Assembly: GCA_034766995.1 (NCBI GenBank)
Contig: CM068322.1
Location: 9,778,310-9,842,309 of the forward strand
Reading direction: 5' to 3'
DNA: 64,000 nucleotides
Origin: Acanthacorydalis orientalis
Lineage: Eukaryota > Arthropoda > Insecta > Megaloptera > Corydalidae
The translations under genes and the position numbers were made by a program. Below the pieces are notes generated by a model that had not been told where the DNA came from, did not search any database, and saw nothing but the letters and a program-made list of their open reading frames with translations. Numbering within the stretch: position 1 is the stretch's first letter; the number at the start of each line of letters is the position of its first letter. Of the stretch, positions 47,525 to 58,860 are shown piece by piece.

Positions 47525-48810
47525 TTAGGTTGGTGCAAAAATAAATACAGTTTTTATGTATCGAGTGTAAAGACGAGTGTATATATCAGTTAAAATTTAT
47601 ATTGATTAATCAAAATAAAGAACATTGAACTGCACACATTTCCCCCAACGAAAAACAAGTTTGTTAATTCCTATAAGACAGAATATCAGAGTCCTGGAAT
47701 TAACGAATTCATTGAAAGCAGTTTAGATGATGCTTTGATATTTGAAAACCTTCTTTCGTAGAAAATTACTCGTTTGTTTAAAAAAATGATTTTCTGTCGG
47801 AGACAGGTCCAGAGAATAAAGTTCATAACCCAGAAAAAGTTTCATAACCCAGTTCATTTCACTTTTTTAAGGTCATTTGTGAAACAAGAGGAATTGGTTC
47901 TATTCGATTAACTAATGTTGGCCGTAAACGATGCAAATTCCCAGGAATTTTTTAATTTCCTGATAATATTTTTCTGGTGTTATTGTTTTAACAGGATTTA
48001 AGATGTTGTAGTGAATAATCCCACTCGCCGACAACCAAACAGTGACATTAATCTCTTTTATATGAAGCTTTGGTTTAAGAAACTGTTTTGATGCTTCACC
48101 CCGGTCTAGATACTATGATGAACGTTTCCGATTGTTGTAGAGAATCCACTTTTCATCACATGTGACAATACAATCAAGAAAGTGATCATTTTTGTTACGA
48201 AAAAGAAGAGCAGAGTAGATTTCGTATCATTGAATTGCTTGATGTTCTTTCAGTTCTTACGGCACTAATTTATACACCTTTTTGTTTTTTTTTCAATTAG
48301 GTTTCTCACTAAATTTCGAATAACTGTTGAATAATCAACATTAAGTTCTTGTGCCACCTCTCGAGTTGATTCTGTGGGTCCACTTCAATAATGGTTCTTA
48401 AATCATTAGTGTTTATAGTTGAAGGACGTCGACGACCCTTCTCAACATCGAAAATACGAAATTTATGAAACCAGTATTGAACTGTAAGTTCATTAATTGA
48501 TTCTTCCCAAAAAACAAATACAAATGATAAAAACAAATTATATTTCAAGCAGTTTTTGTTGCTTTACGTCCTAATTTAAACTTATACAATAAAATCGCGC
48601 GATTTTGCTTTTTTTTTCATGACTAATTTAAGATGTTATAAGTAACAATACTAAATAATGAAAATAACAGACATAAGATGAAATCTGTAGTTTTATTTTC
48701 ATTGTTTACAGTGATGCATCGCATGACTATAACAAAAAATAACTGTAACTAGAAAAATCGGTGCCGAACTTAGAATGATAAAAACCGCAATTTTTTCTGC
48801 ACCAACCTAA
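47525..48810 (-). mobile_element. Full-length dead mariner element M9
   Basis: The 1286-bp element has inverted termini TTAGGTTGGTGCAAAAATAA and, at the right, TTTTTTCTGCACCAACCTAA. TA is present on both sides (47523-47524, 48811-48812). These ends are of the type known from Hsmar1-like mariners but differ internally from M4, so it is a distinct subfamily. A 220-bp end fragment of the same subfamily lies 280 bp to the right (49090-49312). Confidence 0.94.
47640..48548 (-). pseudogene. mariner transposase pseudogene (M9)
   Basis: The minus strand encodes a broken mariner transposase. The N-terminal part shows INELTVQYWFHKFRIFDVEK, GRRRPSTINTNDLRTIIEVD. Then come FLDCIVTCDEKWILYNNRKR with the first catalytic Asp and the adjacent Glu-Lys-Trp kept, VTVWLSASGIIHYNILNPVK, TITPEKYYQEIKKF, and PLVSQMTLKKVK. 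The second catalytic block (family HDNARPHV) between NRIEPIP and VSQMTL is absent: about eight codons are deleted. Further downstream the sequence is frameshifted. Loss of the second Asp alone makes it inactive. Confidence 0.9.
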
Positions 48811-49089
48811 TACTTGAATTAAAATTTCAATATTTTAAATATTTTTTTCAACGAACTAGCATACAAATAGGATAAAGTTTCCACGTAAATCTACATGCAC
48901 TTCTTTTTAAAATACATATACACATTTTAAAAAGTTATTTATAAAGAAATGTTTATTTTCTGTATATAGTTTTAGTTAATTTCATACATATAATTATCAA
49001 ATAAAAGAGTTTTTAAAATGTTCTCACACAGAAAAATAATTTAGAAAATATTAAATTACTTTCATTCTTTTGCCTTCATATTTCTACGT

Positions 49090-49312
49090 GGACAAATCGT
49101 GACTAATTTACTTTTTTTTCGTAACTTATTTAAGAGGTTATAACCAACAATACAAAAGAATGAAAACAATAGACATAAGCGGAAATCAGTATTTCTAATT
49201 TCTTTGTTTACAATGATGTATCACATGACTATAACAAAAGATAACGGTAACTAGAAACATCGGTGCCAAACTTAAAATGATAAAAACTGAAATTATTTTT
49301 GCCTCAACCTAA
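49090..49312 (-). mobile_element. Solo 5' end of the M9 mariner subfamily (M9b)
   Basis: The segment aligns with 48590-48810, including AGAGGTTATAACCAACAATA, AATAGACATAAGCGGAAATC, ATGATGTATCACATGACTAT and the terminus TTTTTGCCTCAACCTAA. It contains only leader sequence and one terminus. Divergence from M9 is visible at about one base in six, so the two are old relatives. Confidence 0.87.
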
Positions 49313-49493
49313 TAATATAGAAGAAGTTAACGAATAAACAAGAAACCTCTGTCCTTCATGATATTTTCATATTTAATATTGAATTTTTAGTACATATTTG
49401 TTAAATTTTATCAATTAGTTAAAGTATTTACCAACAATATTAAATAACAATAAGATGGAGTGACCTATAAATAATCTTTACAGAATGTATTTT

Positions 49494-49712
49494 TATTGTC
49501 CTGGAAGCCTTTTTTTGGGATCAGTTAGGAGTCTCCTTTCTGCGACTGGTTTCGGTAAGAATGACTTTTTCATAGGAATTTTAAAGACTGGTAGATTTTG
49601 ACTCTTCAATATCCATCTGAAAATGGCACTCATGCTGATAGCAGTCTCTCTGCTGATCCTAAAAGAATAATACCGTCGGGACAATATATTAACGGTATCA
49701 TAGGTATAAAAT
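49494..49712. mobile_element. Family A fold-back repeat (copy A6)
   Basis: Left arm: TTGTCCTGGAAGCC, TTTTTTGGGATCAGTTAGGA, TCTGCGACTGGTTTCGG. Right arm: AATATCCATCTGAAAATGGC, ACTCATGCTGATAGCAGTC, TGCTGATCCTAAAAGAATAA, TACCGTCGGGACAATATA and the tail TTAACGGTATCATAGGTATA shared with A4. The arms are inverted repeats. Open frames on both strands here reflect the GC-richer repeat and are not coding. Confidence 0.75.
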
Positions 49713-49714
49713 CT

Positions 49715-49745
<31 letters not shown>

Positions 49746-49785
49746 TTACGCGTGTACAAATATATACATATACATATATATATGA
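49713..49785. repeat. Impure (TA)n microsatellite
   Basis: TA blocks separated by AAATA, TTTACGCGTGTACAAA and ACATATAC. Confidence 0.9.
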
Positions 49786-51083
49786 AGAAGAAATTAAACT
49801 GATTCTAATAATGTAGAATTATTTATATTAAATTAAGCACATAAATTAAGAAAATAACATTTTTTAAAAAAAACTTAAAATAAAGACAAAATATTTTATA
49901 AAATATTTTTTATTAAGAGTTGTTTTAATATTTATTAATATTTTTAATCAAAAACAAAATTCATATGAGGAAAGTCTGTAATTTTTAATTGATTTATGTA
50001 ATATAATAATTTTATGTATAACTACTAATCCAAAATATTATCCTGTATTAACTTTATAATTCAAAATTTATATTAACATATTTACAAATAAAGTACGGAA
50101 GTCATTCAACCATAACAAAAATACATATGTACGAGTATAACACAAATCTCAAGTTCAAGAACGAATGGCATAGATTAGATATAAACAATGGAAAATGCTT
50201 TATGTAACCAACGAAAACATTTCATACCGTGACACGTATATTAAAAGCTGGTCATCCGTGTAACCTTCACAGGTAGACCTGTAACCTACATCCCTATAGC
50301 TGCAGTAGAGCCTCCCATTACCTCGTATACGTACTGACAGCTTCTATAGACATATACAATTATAGATCTTATATATTTGGATGCAATGAAAAAAAGTATT
50401 TTAAATAAAATGTACAAAATTTATAAAAAACAAATTTATATGGAAAAGTGTATATCAAGTAAAAAACTTTAGTTTAATTTGGACTGAAAGTTTCAAGTCA
50501 TTTACTAGTAGTATTTATTTATTATTTTTATTCTATCTTTATATTTATTTAAGTGTATGAATGGTATTAAAAAAAAAGATTAATATAATAGCACAAGTTG
50601 CGCATTTTTGAAATTTTATTTTCTCTAAAATTTATTTTATGAACTGTTACTTATCATCTAAGAAATATATTTTAAATGTTTATAGTGAGAACAGAATAGC
50701 TGTAGTTATTCTTTTATATTTTGACATAGCAGACATTGGGTTTTATGTTTGTAGAAAGTTGAAGTTTAATTTCTTTAGTAATCAAATACGCTTTTCTGCC
50801 CTTTATAAGCCGAAATTGGGCCAATATTTTTTTAAATTTAATCAGTATTTCAGTTTGTTTCAAGCAACATTATACAATTTAGTTTGTTTTTATTTCTGCA
50901 TATATTATTGAAAAAAATAATTTCTCTTTGTCTTCAGAAATTTGCATTTTGTCATTTCTTTGTATTTTTAATTACAGTTTTATATTTTTTAATCCTTTTA
51001 ATTACTGGATTACTGATATACTATCATTATCTATTTTATTTGAATAATTACACTGAATAAAAATTATATTTATCTATGTTGTA

Positions 51084-51089
<6 letters not shown>
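49786..51089. other. Unassigned stretch with one GC-richer patch
   Basis: The patch 50245-50345 contains ACAGGTAGACCTGT (a 6-bp inverted repeat) and CTGCAGTAGAGCCTCCC. A 90-codon plus-strand frame (50639-50911) is Phe/Tyr/Leu-rich without motifs and probably chance. Confidence 0.45.

Positions 51090-51123
<34 letters not shown>
51090..51123. repeat. (TA)n microsatellite
   Basis: About 17 TA units. Confidence 0.96.
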
Positions 51124-51128
<5 letters not shown>

Positions 51129-51214
51129 TGTATTCTGTTATTTCGACTCAATTCAGTTAAGCATACATATTCTTTATTATTCTTACGAGTCTGATACAAT
51201 TTCACCCAGACATT

Positions 51215-51400
51215 TTTCTATATATTAGAGCTTTGAGAATAATAACACTGTTATTGAAATGCGGATAAACGATAATCAAAAAGGACCAATAATCATCAAC
51301 TGAATATTTTTGAACGGAAAAAAGAGTATGGTTTGCGGAATGCTTGAATGATAAATTTGTGGAAATAAATTTAACCAAGTCCAAGAATTGTATTGTAACA
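51215..51400 (+). mobile_element. Family B repeat (copy B5)
   Basis: The copy reads GAGCTTTGAGAATAATAACA, CTGTTATTGAAATGCGGATA, AACGATAATCAAAAAGGACC, GAATATTTTTGAACGGAAAA, AAGAGTATGGTTTGCGGAAT. The order and key words match B4 and B8. Confidence 0.66.
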
Positions 51401-51544
51401 GATAAAAGATATAATATTTTCTCAAAAAACGTCTAAACTTTTATCAAACTGACCAAATCATATATCACGATATCAATTTAATTTTGTTTTGAGAAAATTG
51501 TCTTAATTTTTTTAAAAAGTTCCGCTAGACAAACTTTTTTTGTG

Positions 51545-51670
51545 TTTTAACGCTAATAATCAAAAATGTTCAATCATAATCAAATTGAACATTTTTGACC
51601 AGGAAGAAATAGCGGTTTTGTAGGGTGAAAAAAGAATTGATTTGTGAAAATCTAGCTGTAATTTAGCAAT
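51545..51670 (+). mobile_element. Family B repeat, partial (copy B6)
   Basis: It holds TTGAACATTTTTGACCAGGA, AGAAATAGCGGTTTTGTAGG and GTGAAAAAAGAATTGATTTG, the 3' half of family B. The hairpin part is not recognisable. Confidence 0.6.
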
Positions 51671-52406
51671 AAAGTAGAAAAATTAGAAATCTAACAAAAG
51701 ATACATGTCAAAATGTTTACATTTTCAATTTAAAAGTTTTTCGAAATTCTAATAATGATAAATATATTGCGAATAAATAATATAAGATAATAAAAAAAAA
51801 TAATTTTTAAAAAATACACGTATTTTTATTAAGCGTCTTATATATAAACAGATAAATGAATAGAGAAAAAGAATTTTCAGCTTAATATTTAAATAAAATA
51901 ACTAAATAGACTAATGTTTTTATGAAATAATTATTAATTATCCACTTTTTAAATATATTTTAAGTCGATATATATGTGAAAGGAATTTAAGTAATGAAAT
52001 ACATTTAAAGTATAGTTAAAGATATATTACATGTACTGATATATACTCGTATTTAATAACCTAATCTTGAATATCGTCGATATATTAATATAAAATAATT
52101 ATTTAAGGATTATAATTTTTGTACGGTAAAAAATGTTAGAAACCGTTTATAATAATTCAAAATTAGATTCTTGAAATAATTCTACAATATATTTTCTAGT
52201 TGTCCTTTGCTTTTATTCATTATCAAATATTAAAATAAAAATTAAAAAATATTAATTGTATTTAAATTGAGTCAATTATACCTCTGTTTTAAATTAAAAT
52301 ATTTTCTCGTCATTTTAGAATTTTGAATTAACAGCCGTAATAATTAAAAACATTATAAATCTTAACCAAGTAATTGGCATAATTTGACTAAACAGTAGTT
52401 AATACG
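51671..52406. other. AT-rich non-coding stretch
   Basis: No gene or repeat family is recognisable. Confidence 0.55.
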
Positions 52407-52590
52407 ATGGTGTCTGAAAAGCAGATTATTAGGCATTGCAAACTCTACACATATCAGTAAGAATGCTTCCGAAGCCGCGAGAATGATTTGCTTAACTATG
52501 GCGGAAGGTGTTGTGACGCATAAAACATACAAAAAATGCAAAAACAGTGGAAGAAGTAATAAAATGCATTAGGACTGCATCGACTCAATT
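52407..52590 (+). pseudogene. mariner N-terminal fragment (M12)
   Basis: The translation starts with VSEKQIIRHCKLYTYQ, which resembles the start of mariner transposases (RHCLLYEF), and after a frameshift gives NASEAARMICLTMAEGVVTH KTYKKCK, the first helix-turn-helix (family NATEAARNIC..YGEGVV..T). The fragment stops where the 650-bp family E unit begins (52591). No terminus is visible. It is a fifth mariner type in the window. Confidence 0.62.
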
Positions 52591-52734
52591 CCATTAACTT
52601 TTTCGTCAATTACCCGACAAATGGGGCAAATTAATATAAATTATTTGAGGATATATTGAAGATTGAAATATATTCCATCATACTGTAAACATTAATTTTG
52701 TATAAAAAAGGCACCGAATTAATATGTAGACCGA

Positions 52735-52793
<59 letters not shown>

Positions 52794-53260
52794 AAGTTAT
52801 ACATTTTTAACATATATTAATACTAAATAATTAGTTAAGAAAAAAGAATGATATAACATATGTTTGTATAAGAACTACACAATTTTATAATATTTCTTTA
52901 TAATCATTAAATCATTTAATAATATAATAAATAAATATTTATAAGAAATATAATGAATACAAATATAAAACAAAATTACGAGAATATAAGGAACGTATTA
53001 AATGTTTAAAAAGATAGATTTTTTGTATTATTTTGTTATAAATATAAAAAAAAATAAAACTCATATCTTGTCATATCACTCAGATTCAAGCACTATAATT
53101 TTATTAACGTATAAAGAACTTAAGTTGAAAATAATATGAAATTTATTTTACTATCATTATTATACTCCGAATTTTGTTCTTTTTATAAAAGTTATATATA
53201 TATATACATATTTCTTAATGTTGTTTTTTATATAAAAACAGCAATATAGAAGTTTTAACC
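52591..53260. repeat. Family E 650-bp duplicated unit (copy E1)
   Basis: The unit runs from TTTTTCGTCAATTACCCGAC to AATATAGAAGTTTTAACC and matches 59963-60612 over its full length with scattered differences. It includes an internal (TA)n tract (52739-52791) flanked by GCACCGAATTAATATGTAGA and a second short TA run (53191-53205). I see no coding frame and no terminal inverted repeats. The left border coincides with the end of a mariner fragment that is missing at the other copy. Confidence 0.92.
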
Positions 53261-54056
53261 ATTAAATATTGTCAAAAATTTAATACTTATAGGTTACAAA
53301 TTGTAAGTTAATATTTTATTATTTGTATTCCACATTAAGAATTATATCACTATGAAAATATTTACTTTTAGAAAATAACTGTATTAATGGGCATTTTTAA
53401 AATATTTTCCAGCGAATTATTCAATAAATGATTTGAATGACATTAATATAAATAAACTCTATTGTTTAGTTTAATATGTCTTCTTTAATTTTCAATTTTG
53501 TAACTTATACAAATAATAAATTGAAATAAGTCATTACTTACAAACAAAAGTCAAATATTTTTTTCAAGGAATATGTTGCTTATAATTTAATTTATATAAT
53601 ATTTATAAAAAATATTTTTTTACATTTTTATCGTATTGAAAATTGTCTTAGATGAATAACAATTATAGAAAACAAAAAAATTAAATGTGATTCTTAGTTC
53701 ACAAATGAAAACTCCTAGAAAAATAAGAAATATTTAGAGTTGGATAAAATAAAAACATAAAAATTCTTAATAAATAACTCTCTATATATATATATATATA
53801 TGTGTATATATATACATATATATTCATATATACATAAATATATTTAAAATATTTATCCATAGTATATGATAATAAGTAAACACTAGAGCTAAATTGTGAT
53901 TATGCGTTATTTAAAGTAAGTTATAATAATATTTTTAATTGTTAATTACTAATTACTAACAAATATATCATTTATAGATTTTAATAAACAAAAAATATAT
54001 ACTTTCATTATAATCAATGATAAATATCTACGAAGTCACAAAGTAAGTTTAATGTT
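53261..54056. other. AT-rich non-coding stretch with an impure TA run
   Basis: A TA-rich run with GTGTATATATATACATATAT sits at 53783-53842. Otherwise nothing is recognisable. Confidence 0.5.
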
Positions 54057-54310
54057 GTTGCACAAGATAATTTTTCGAGTTGCCTTGGTATTGCTTACCT
54101 TTTTGGACCACTTAACTATTTATATTTTATTACTAGTTTCGATATGTATATCATATTGAGGCAGGATTTAAATAACTTCAGATTTATCTACAATCTATCT
54201 GAATATATTACGGGAACAAATGCTAGAAGTGAAAAACAGAATCTGAAATATTTCAAAAGGACCAAGATTACCAGAATAGTGCATCAACCGGATCACAAAT
54301 GTAAAGAATT
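54057..54310. mobile_element. Family A fold-back repeat (copy A7)
   Basis: Left arm: TGTTGCACAAG, CTTACCTTTTTGGACCACTT, ATTTTATTACTAGTTTCGAT. Centre: GGATTTAAATAACTTCAGAT. Right arm: AATCTATCTGAATATATTAC, GAAATATTTCAAAAGGACCA, AGATTACCAGAATAGTGCAT. This copy shows the whole fold-back length, about 250 bp. Confidence 0.75.
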
Positions 54311-54509
54311 ATAATTTTATAGATTTATTAAATATTTTTTAACACATTCAATTTGTTATAAAAATGAATGATTTTCGACAATTAAGTCATGATTTAAAAT
54401 AAAAAATTGAGAATAAAATATCACTAGTATATGGTATGTCGAATTCTTAGAAATTATCATCTGCACATCTGAAAATATAGATGTGTTTTAATACATATGA
54501 TTCCGATGA

Positions 54510-54645
54510 TGCGTTTTTCTAATGCTTTCGTTCTTTTTGATCATTTTGTTCACCACTGCTATTTTCAGATAGATTAATATCTATCTGAAGATGACACTAG
54601 CCGTATAAAACGAACACTCGGATAACTCAAGACCATCATAACTAT
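54510..54645. mobile_element. Family A fold-back repeat, short (copy A8)
   Basis: The centre is a perfect 10-bp inverted repeat, TCAGATAGAT-TAAT-ATCTATCTGA (54565-54588), continued to the right by AGATGACACTAGCC. Outer parts are CGTTCTTTTTGATCATTTTG and CTCAAGACCATCATAAC. It lies 200 bp from A7. Confidence 0.7.
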
Positions 54646-54663
54646 ACATATATATATATATAT

Positions 54664-55573
54664 CAAGAAAATTAATGAAACATTAATATAAACGTGTTTA
54701 AGTATAAATGTGTTATACATGACATGAATCAATAGAACTTAATGAATATTAAATTGTCTTATATACAGTTAGAAAAAAAGTTAAGATAATACCAATTATT
54801 TTTCCTATATTTACTTTACGAAAAGATGATTTTTTATCAAGTTGCATTCAAATTTACTGAACAGTTTTGTATAAATTAATTAAAATTCAATTTAATGTTG
54901 CTTATTGGACAGCAAACGAATTTCCATATTAAGAAGAGAAACAGCATTAGGAATAGTTGAAAATTTAAACAACACTATATAGATTTTTGATAAAATGTGC
55001 TATACACTTTTTCTCTTTCTTATCCGTTTTTTTTTGTATTATATTGAAATTAATTTTCTTATATTGCACCAAACTAATATTATTTTTAATGTGACTGCTT
55101 ACTGGTAAAGTGTTGTCCTTTAAAAATATGTAGAAATACAATTAGATATTCATATATTCTTTTATATGTAATATATTTTTATAACTTTTTTATTTTTAAA
55201 TAGCATTTATAAATTTTCACATATAGTTCTTATCACTTATAATTACAAATGTTTGTATTTTCAAGTTATACTCGAAGCAGATTCACATTTATAAATAATA
55301 TAATAATAGATACCAATATTGATAAATTGATACGAAAAGATCGTTGGTAAAATATATGAAATTTAATGCTTATGACTTCACTTATATTGTTACGACCTCT
55401 TTTACTATTTACAAAATAATCATATTCGTGCCTTTCAAATTTTCGTTACTCTTTTTAGCTACTATATATTCAGTTCTCCGTAAAAATAGTTTACGAGACA
55501 ACATTGCTCGAACTCATACAAATCGTCCTTTAGATTAAATGTCAATGTATTTTTACTCAGAATATAAAAATAT
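54664..55573. other. AT-rich non-coding stretch
   Basis: No gene or repeat family is recognisable; a 64-codon frame at 55344-55538 has no motif. Confidence 0.5.
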
Positions 55574-56832
55574 CAGGTAACCAAGAAAGTCGTTTTTGAA
55601 TTGAGAAAAAACACTTGTGTGTTTTTACATAAAATAACACTATACATCAAAATATCCACCTCCGGAAAGAACAACCTTTTTCCAGCTAGAAGATAATTTA
55701 TAAATTCCAGTTTTATAAAACTAATTATTTTTATTTTCAAAAATGTAGACACTTCCATTTTTAATTCTTCTTGATTATTAAACTGTTTATCACGCATATG
55801 ATTGTCCTAAGATAAAAATAAATGATAATCTGATGAAGATATGTCTAGGAAATACGGCGAATGGGGAAGGATCTCCCACTCTGAATTCATGACTTTTGTT
55901 GTGGTCTCTACTGCAACGTGTGGGCGTGTGTCATCTTGCAAAAATGAAACTTTTTTACGATTTACTAGTGCTGGCTGTTTTTGTTGTAATGCAACGTGTA
56001 CACCTTGGAGTTGTTCACTATTAATGTTTGCCGTTAGGGTTTGACTCACTCGTAGATATTCATGGTGAATAATTCCGTTTGAAGTCCACTAAACACAGAG
56101 AAGAAGTTTTCGTGGTGTTAACTTTCCCTTAAGACTTTGTGGGACAGGATTGTTTAATGAAAGCCAGTGCTGAAGTACTTTGTAGTTGGAATAGATAATC
56201 TATTTTTCATCAGTGGTCAAAATTTGAATCAAAAAGTTCTCTGATTTTAGTCGTGAAATAAAAAATGTACAGATTGTAAGAGTCTGTAATTTGTTATTTG
56301 GAGTTCATTCGTGTAATACCCATTTACTTAATTTCCACCTCTTTCCTATGTTGTGTAAATGCTTCTCTAGGGTTTCGTCACTTACTTTGAATAATTCTGC
56401 AAACTGTTGACACGTTAAACTGGAATTTGTTTTAGTCATTGTCTCCAAATCGTCGATATTTAAATTTGATTGTCTACCTGATCTGGTCTCGTCTTTAATG
56501 GATTCATCCCCAGCATAAAATTTTTTAAACCATTTTAACTGTATTTTCTCCAACCGCAGTACAAATTTTTTTGCAGTTTTTGTATCGTTAGTCGCAAATT
56601 TAAATTCATAAAGCAAACACGCACGTATTACATTATTTTTCACATACATTTTTTATAGTTAGAACTATTTTTTAAATTAAAGTGAACAGTTCGAAATTCA
56701 TTCAACACTTAACAGTAAAACATGCTAATATAACTGATAAACAATTCCTGGAATTTTTCTGGTAACAAGTGTAAACAATTCTTGGAATTATATTGTACGT
56801 TATAACAACGACAGAACTTTCTTGGTTACTTA
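55574..56832 (-). mobile_element. Full-length dead mariner element M10
   Basis: The 1259-bp element has inverted termini with the shared core GGTAACCAAGAAAGT (left) and ACTTTCTTGGTTAC (right). TA follows the right end and TAT precedes the left. The transposase is on the minus strand. Terminal and protein sequences differ from M1, M4, M5 and M9, so this is another mariner lineage, perhaps near mauritiana. Confidence 0.92.
55807..56649 (-). pseudogene. mariner transposase pseudogene (M10)
   Basis: The N-terminal 114 codons are open (56305-56649): RACLLYEFKFATNDTKTAKK, then LKWFKKFYAGDESIKDETRS GRQS-type linker, and WKLSKWVLHE. The middle contains TTDEK followed by a TAG where the family has Trp, then SNGIIHHEYLRVSQTLTANI. 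The C-terminal open part (55807-56049) shows VSFLQDDTRPHVAVETTTKV with the second catalytic Asp, and EILPHSPYFLDISSSDYHLF with the third. All three catalytic Asp codons are kept, but at least one stop and frame changes separate them. It is the least damaged transposase of the window together with M4. Confidence 0.9.
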
Positions 56833-56999
56833 ATATATGCCTTAAGATCTTAATATAATTCAAGATAAAATAAAAATCTATATTTATCGTATATGCAAAG
56901 TTAAAATAGTGAAATTTTTACTTGTCTTTTTCACCAAGACCAAAAACATGTCTAACACATCCTTAAAATAAGCTCTATCCACCAGTTTAGAGATCTATG

Positions 57000-57205
57000 A
57001 TATGAAAGCACGTCGCGTTACCACCATTATGCACCCCACTCCATGCACTGCGTCATTCGGCCGTTTTCGTCTCCATCCGGTTTTGATCGCATGTCCTACG
57101 TCAATCGCATGCGACGTTGGCGTTGTTACACTGACGTCATATGAATCGATTGTCGATTCCTATAATAGTAAATGTACTATGGAAGATATATCGAAAAAAT
57201 TGTAA
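57000..57205 (+). promoter_or_regulatory. CpG-rich island, possible promoter or exon
   Basis: The patch contains GCACGTCGCGTTACC, CATTCGGCCGTTTTCGTC, TCAATCGCATGCGACG and the CRE-like palindrome TGACGTCA at 57132-57139. A 67-codon plus-strand frame (57002-57205) spans it, Thr/Pro/Cys-rich at first. Such a local rise in G+C is rare in this window, so it may mark a host promoter, exon or a decayed element. I recognise no protein family. Confidence 0.3.
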
Positions 57206-57499
57206 TATAATGTTTTATCGAGCTCATTTTCACAGTAGTCAGGTATTTTATTACGGTAGGTTTAGCGAGATGAATAAAAGATTTTCAATAACTTATGAAA
57301 GTATCCTAGAATATATATTTTAGTGTATACGTTTGTCGTAAATTATATTTAAAAGTATTAATATTTTTGATTTAAAATATGTTTACATACCAATATATTC
57401 AAATCATTTATAATGTAGAATTTAACGGAACACCATATATCTTGAACATACTTAACTAATAAAAATACGTATATTAGAAAGAAACTCACCTTTTAAATT

Positions 57500-57517
57500 A
57501 TATACACATACATACAT

Positions 57518-57573
<56 letters not shown>
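57500..57573. repeat. (CATA)n(TA)n microsatellite
   Basis: CATACATA tetranucleotides precede about 22 TA units. Confidence 0.95.
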
Positions 57574-57576
<3 letters not shown>

Positions 57577-57954
57577 TGTGTGCTTTTTATGTTTATGCGA
57601 ATATGTGTGCATACTAGAGTGTATGATTACCTGATCTTCACTTTTTTATTTAAATATTCGTTCGATTTTTTTACTTAATAGTTTTATATATCGTTATTCA
57701 AAACATTCACTAAAATTTTCCTTGTATTTCTATTTCAGACAACCCGGAATATAAACTTTCTATTGTTTAGATTATTAATTCAGGACATTTAATTTATATA
57801 ATTTCTTAGAGTCCATTATCTTGTACTCTCTTTACTTACCATAGAAAATTAGTTAACCATAATTTATTTTCAAATAGAGTTTGACCTTAAAATATATTTT
57901 AACTTCAGTGTTTTCGAATATATATTTTTTTATTTCCTATCTATTCAAAATATA
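57574..57954. other. AT-rich non-coding stretch
   Basis: No gene or repeat family is recognisable. Confidence 0.5.
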
Positions 57955-58125
57955 GTTGATGACGAAATTCACTTTCACAAATAAATTTTTTACTCGCCCC
58001 ACTTTTATATCAAAAATATTCTATATTTGGCTGTTGACATTTTTTTATTGTTACTTATGTAAACTTCGATAGTAATTCCATCATTTTCAAAGCATTAAGG
58101 TATAGAGCAGATATATTTTCAGACA
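57955..58125 (-). mobile_element. Family B repeat (copy B7)
   Basis: The reverse complement reads GCTTTGAAAATGATGGAATT, ACTATCGAAGTTTACATAAG, TAACAATAAAAAAATGTCAA and, after a decayed piece, AATTTATTTGTGAAAGTGAA. GATGG and the CTATC (one mismatch) pair around AATTA, as in B1. Confidence 0.7.
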
Positions 58126-58188
58126 TTGTAATTATGTATGCCTTTACCAAGAATGTTCTCATTTATCATCGATAATTTGTTTACATAC

Positions 58189-58189
<1 letters not shown>

Positions 58190-58227
<38 letters not shown>
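58190..58227. repeat. (TA)n microsatellite
   Basis: About 19 TA units ending in TATGCATG. Confidence 0.96.
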
Positions 58228-58230
<3 letters not shown>

Positions 58231-58600
58231 TGTCATGTCATATATGAATACATGTGTATTCGTATATCTACACAATATTACCTAGTTATTACTGTTCTTA
58301 CGGGAAAATGTTTCTCATTTCTCATTTCTCTCATTTCCTTACTAAATTCAACAATACATATTTGTTTTAAGTTTTCCATTTTGTACTAAGAAATAATACT
58401 AAATTATAATCATATTTTTCCATTATTTTTAATAAACGCTACAAAAAACGCTCGCTATTGATAATAATTTACTTTTAGGTCGGAGAAATATAAATAATCG
58501 GTACAATCTATATCTTGTTGTATTATTTCACTTTATAGAATATTATTTTTCTATATAAAAAATATAATTCCATCCTAAAATTTTCATAATATTTTTTTTT
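58228..58600. other. AT-rich non-coding stretch
   Basis: No gene or repeat family is recognisable. Confidence 0.5.
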
Positions 58601-58860
58601 CGTGTAGACCACCTCCTCGAACCTCCTATCCTCCTCTACACGTAGTACGTCAACCATTTCCATTCCTGATCATTGACGATGTTTCGCGAATCGTCGTGTT
58701 CATCAATTATAATGAAACAGTATTCAGGAACGGCCAGTTATATTTGGTCGCTCCAGATGTACCTCTGCAGTGTATCAAGTTTCAGTGTACAGAAGAACAC
58801 AAATTAATTATTAATATCGTGTACACGTAAAACATATCCATAAAACATTATTTTTCACGT
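58601..58860. other. Unassigned GC-richer island
   Basis: The patch has a pyrimidine-rich start (CCACCTCCTCGAACCTCC), a palindrome TTCGCGAA inside the stem GACGAT/ATCGTC near 58675-58697, and CAGGAACGGCCAG. No open frame of useful length. It lies 120 bp upstream of family C copy C3. It may be regulatory or part of a larger element. Confidence 0.3.

Noticed and set aside
49598..49816. 72-codon plus-strand frame over family A copy A6
   Set aside because: The sequence is explained by the repeat arm and the following TA run; other family A copies have no matching frame.
50639..50911. 90-codon frame resembling a membrane segment (chemoreceptor-like composition)
   Set aside because: Phe/Tyr/Leu richness is expected from AT-rich DNA, and no conserved motif or neighbouring exon is visible.
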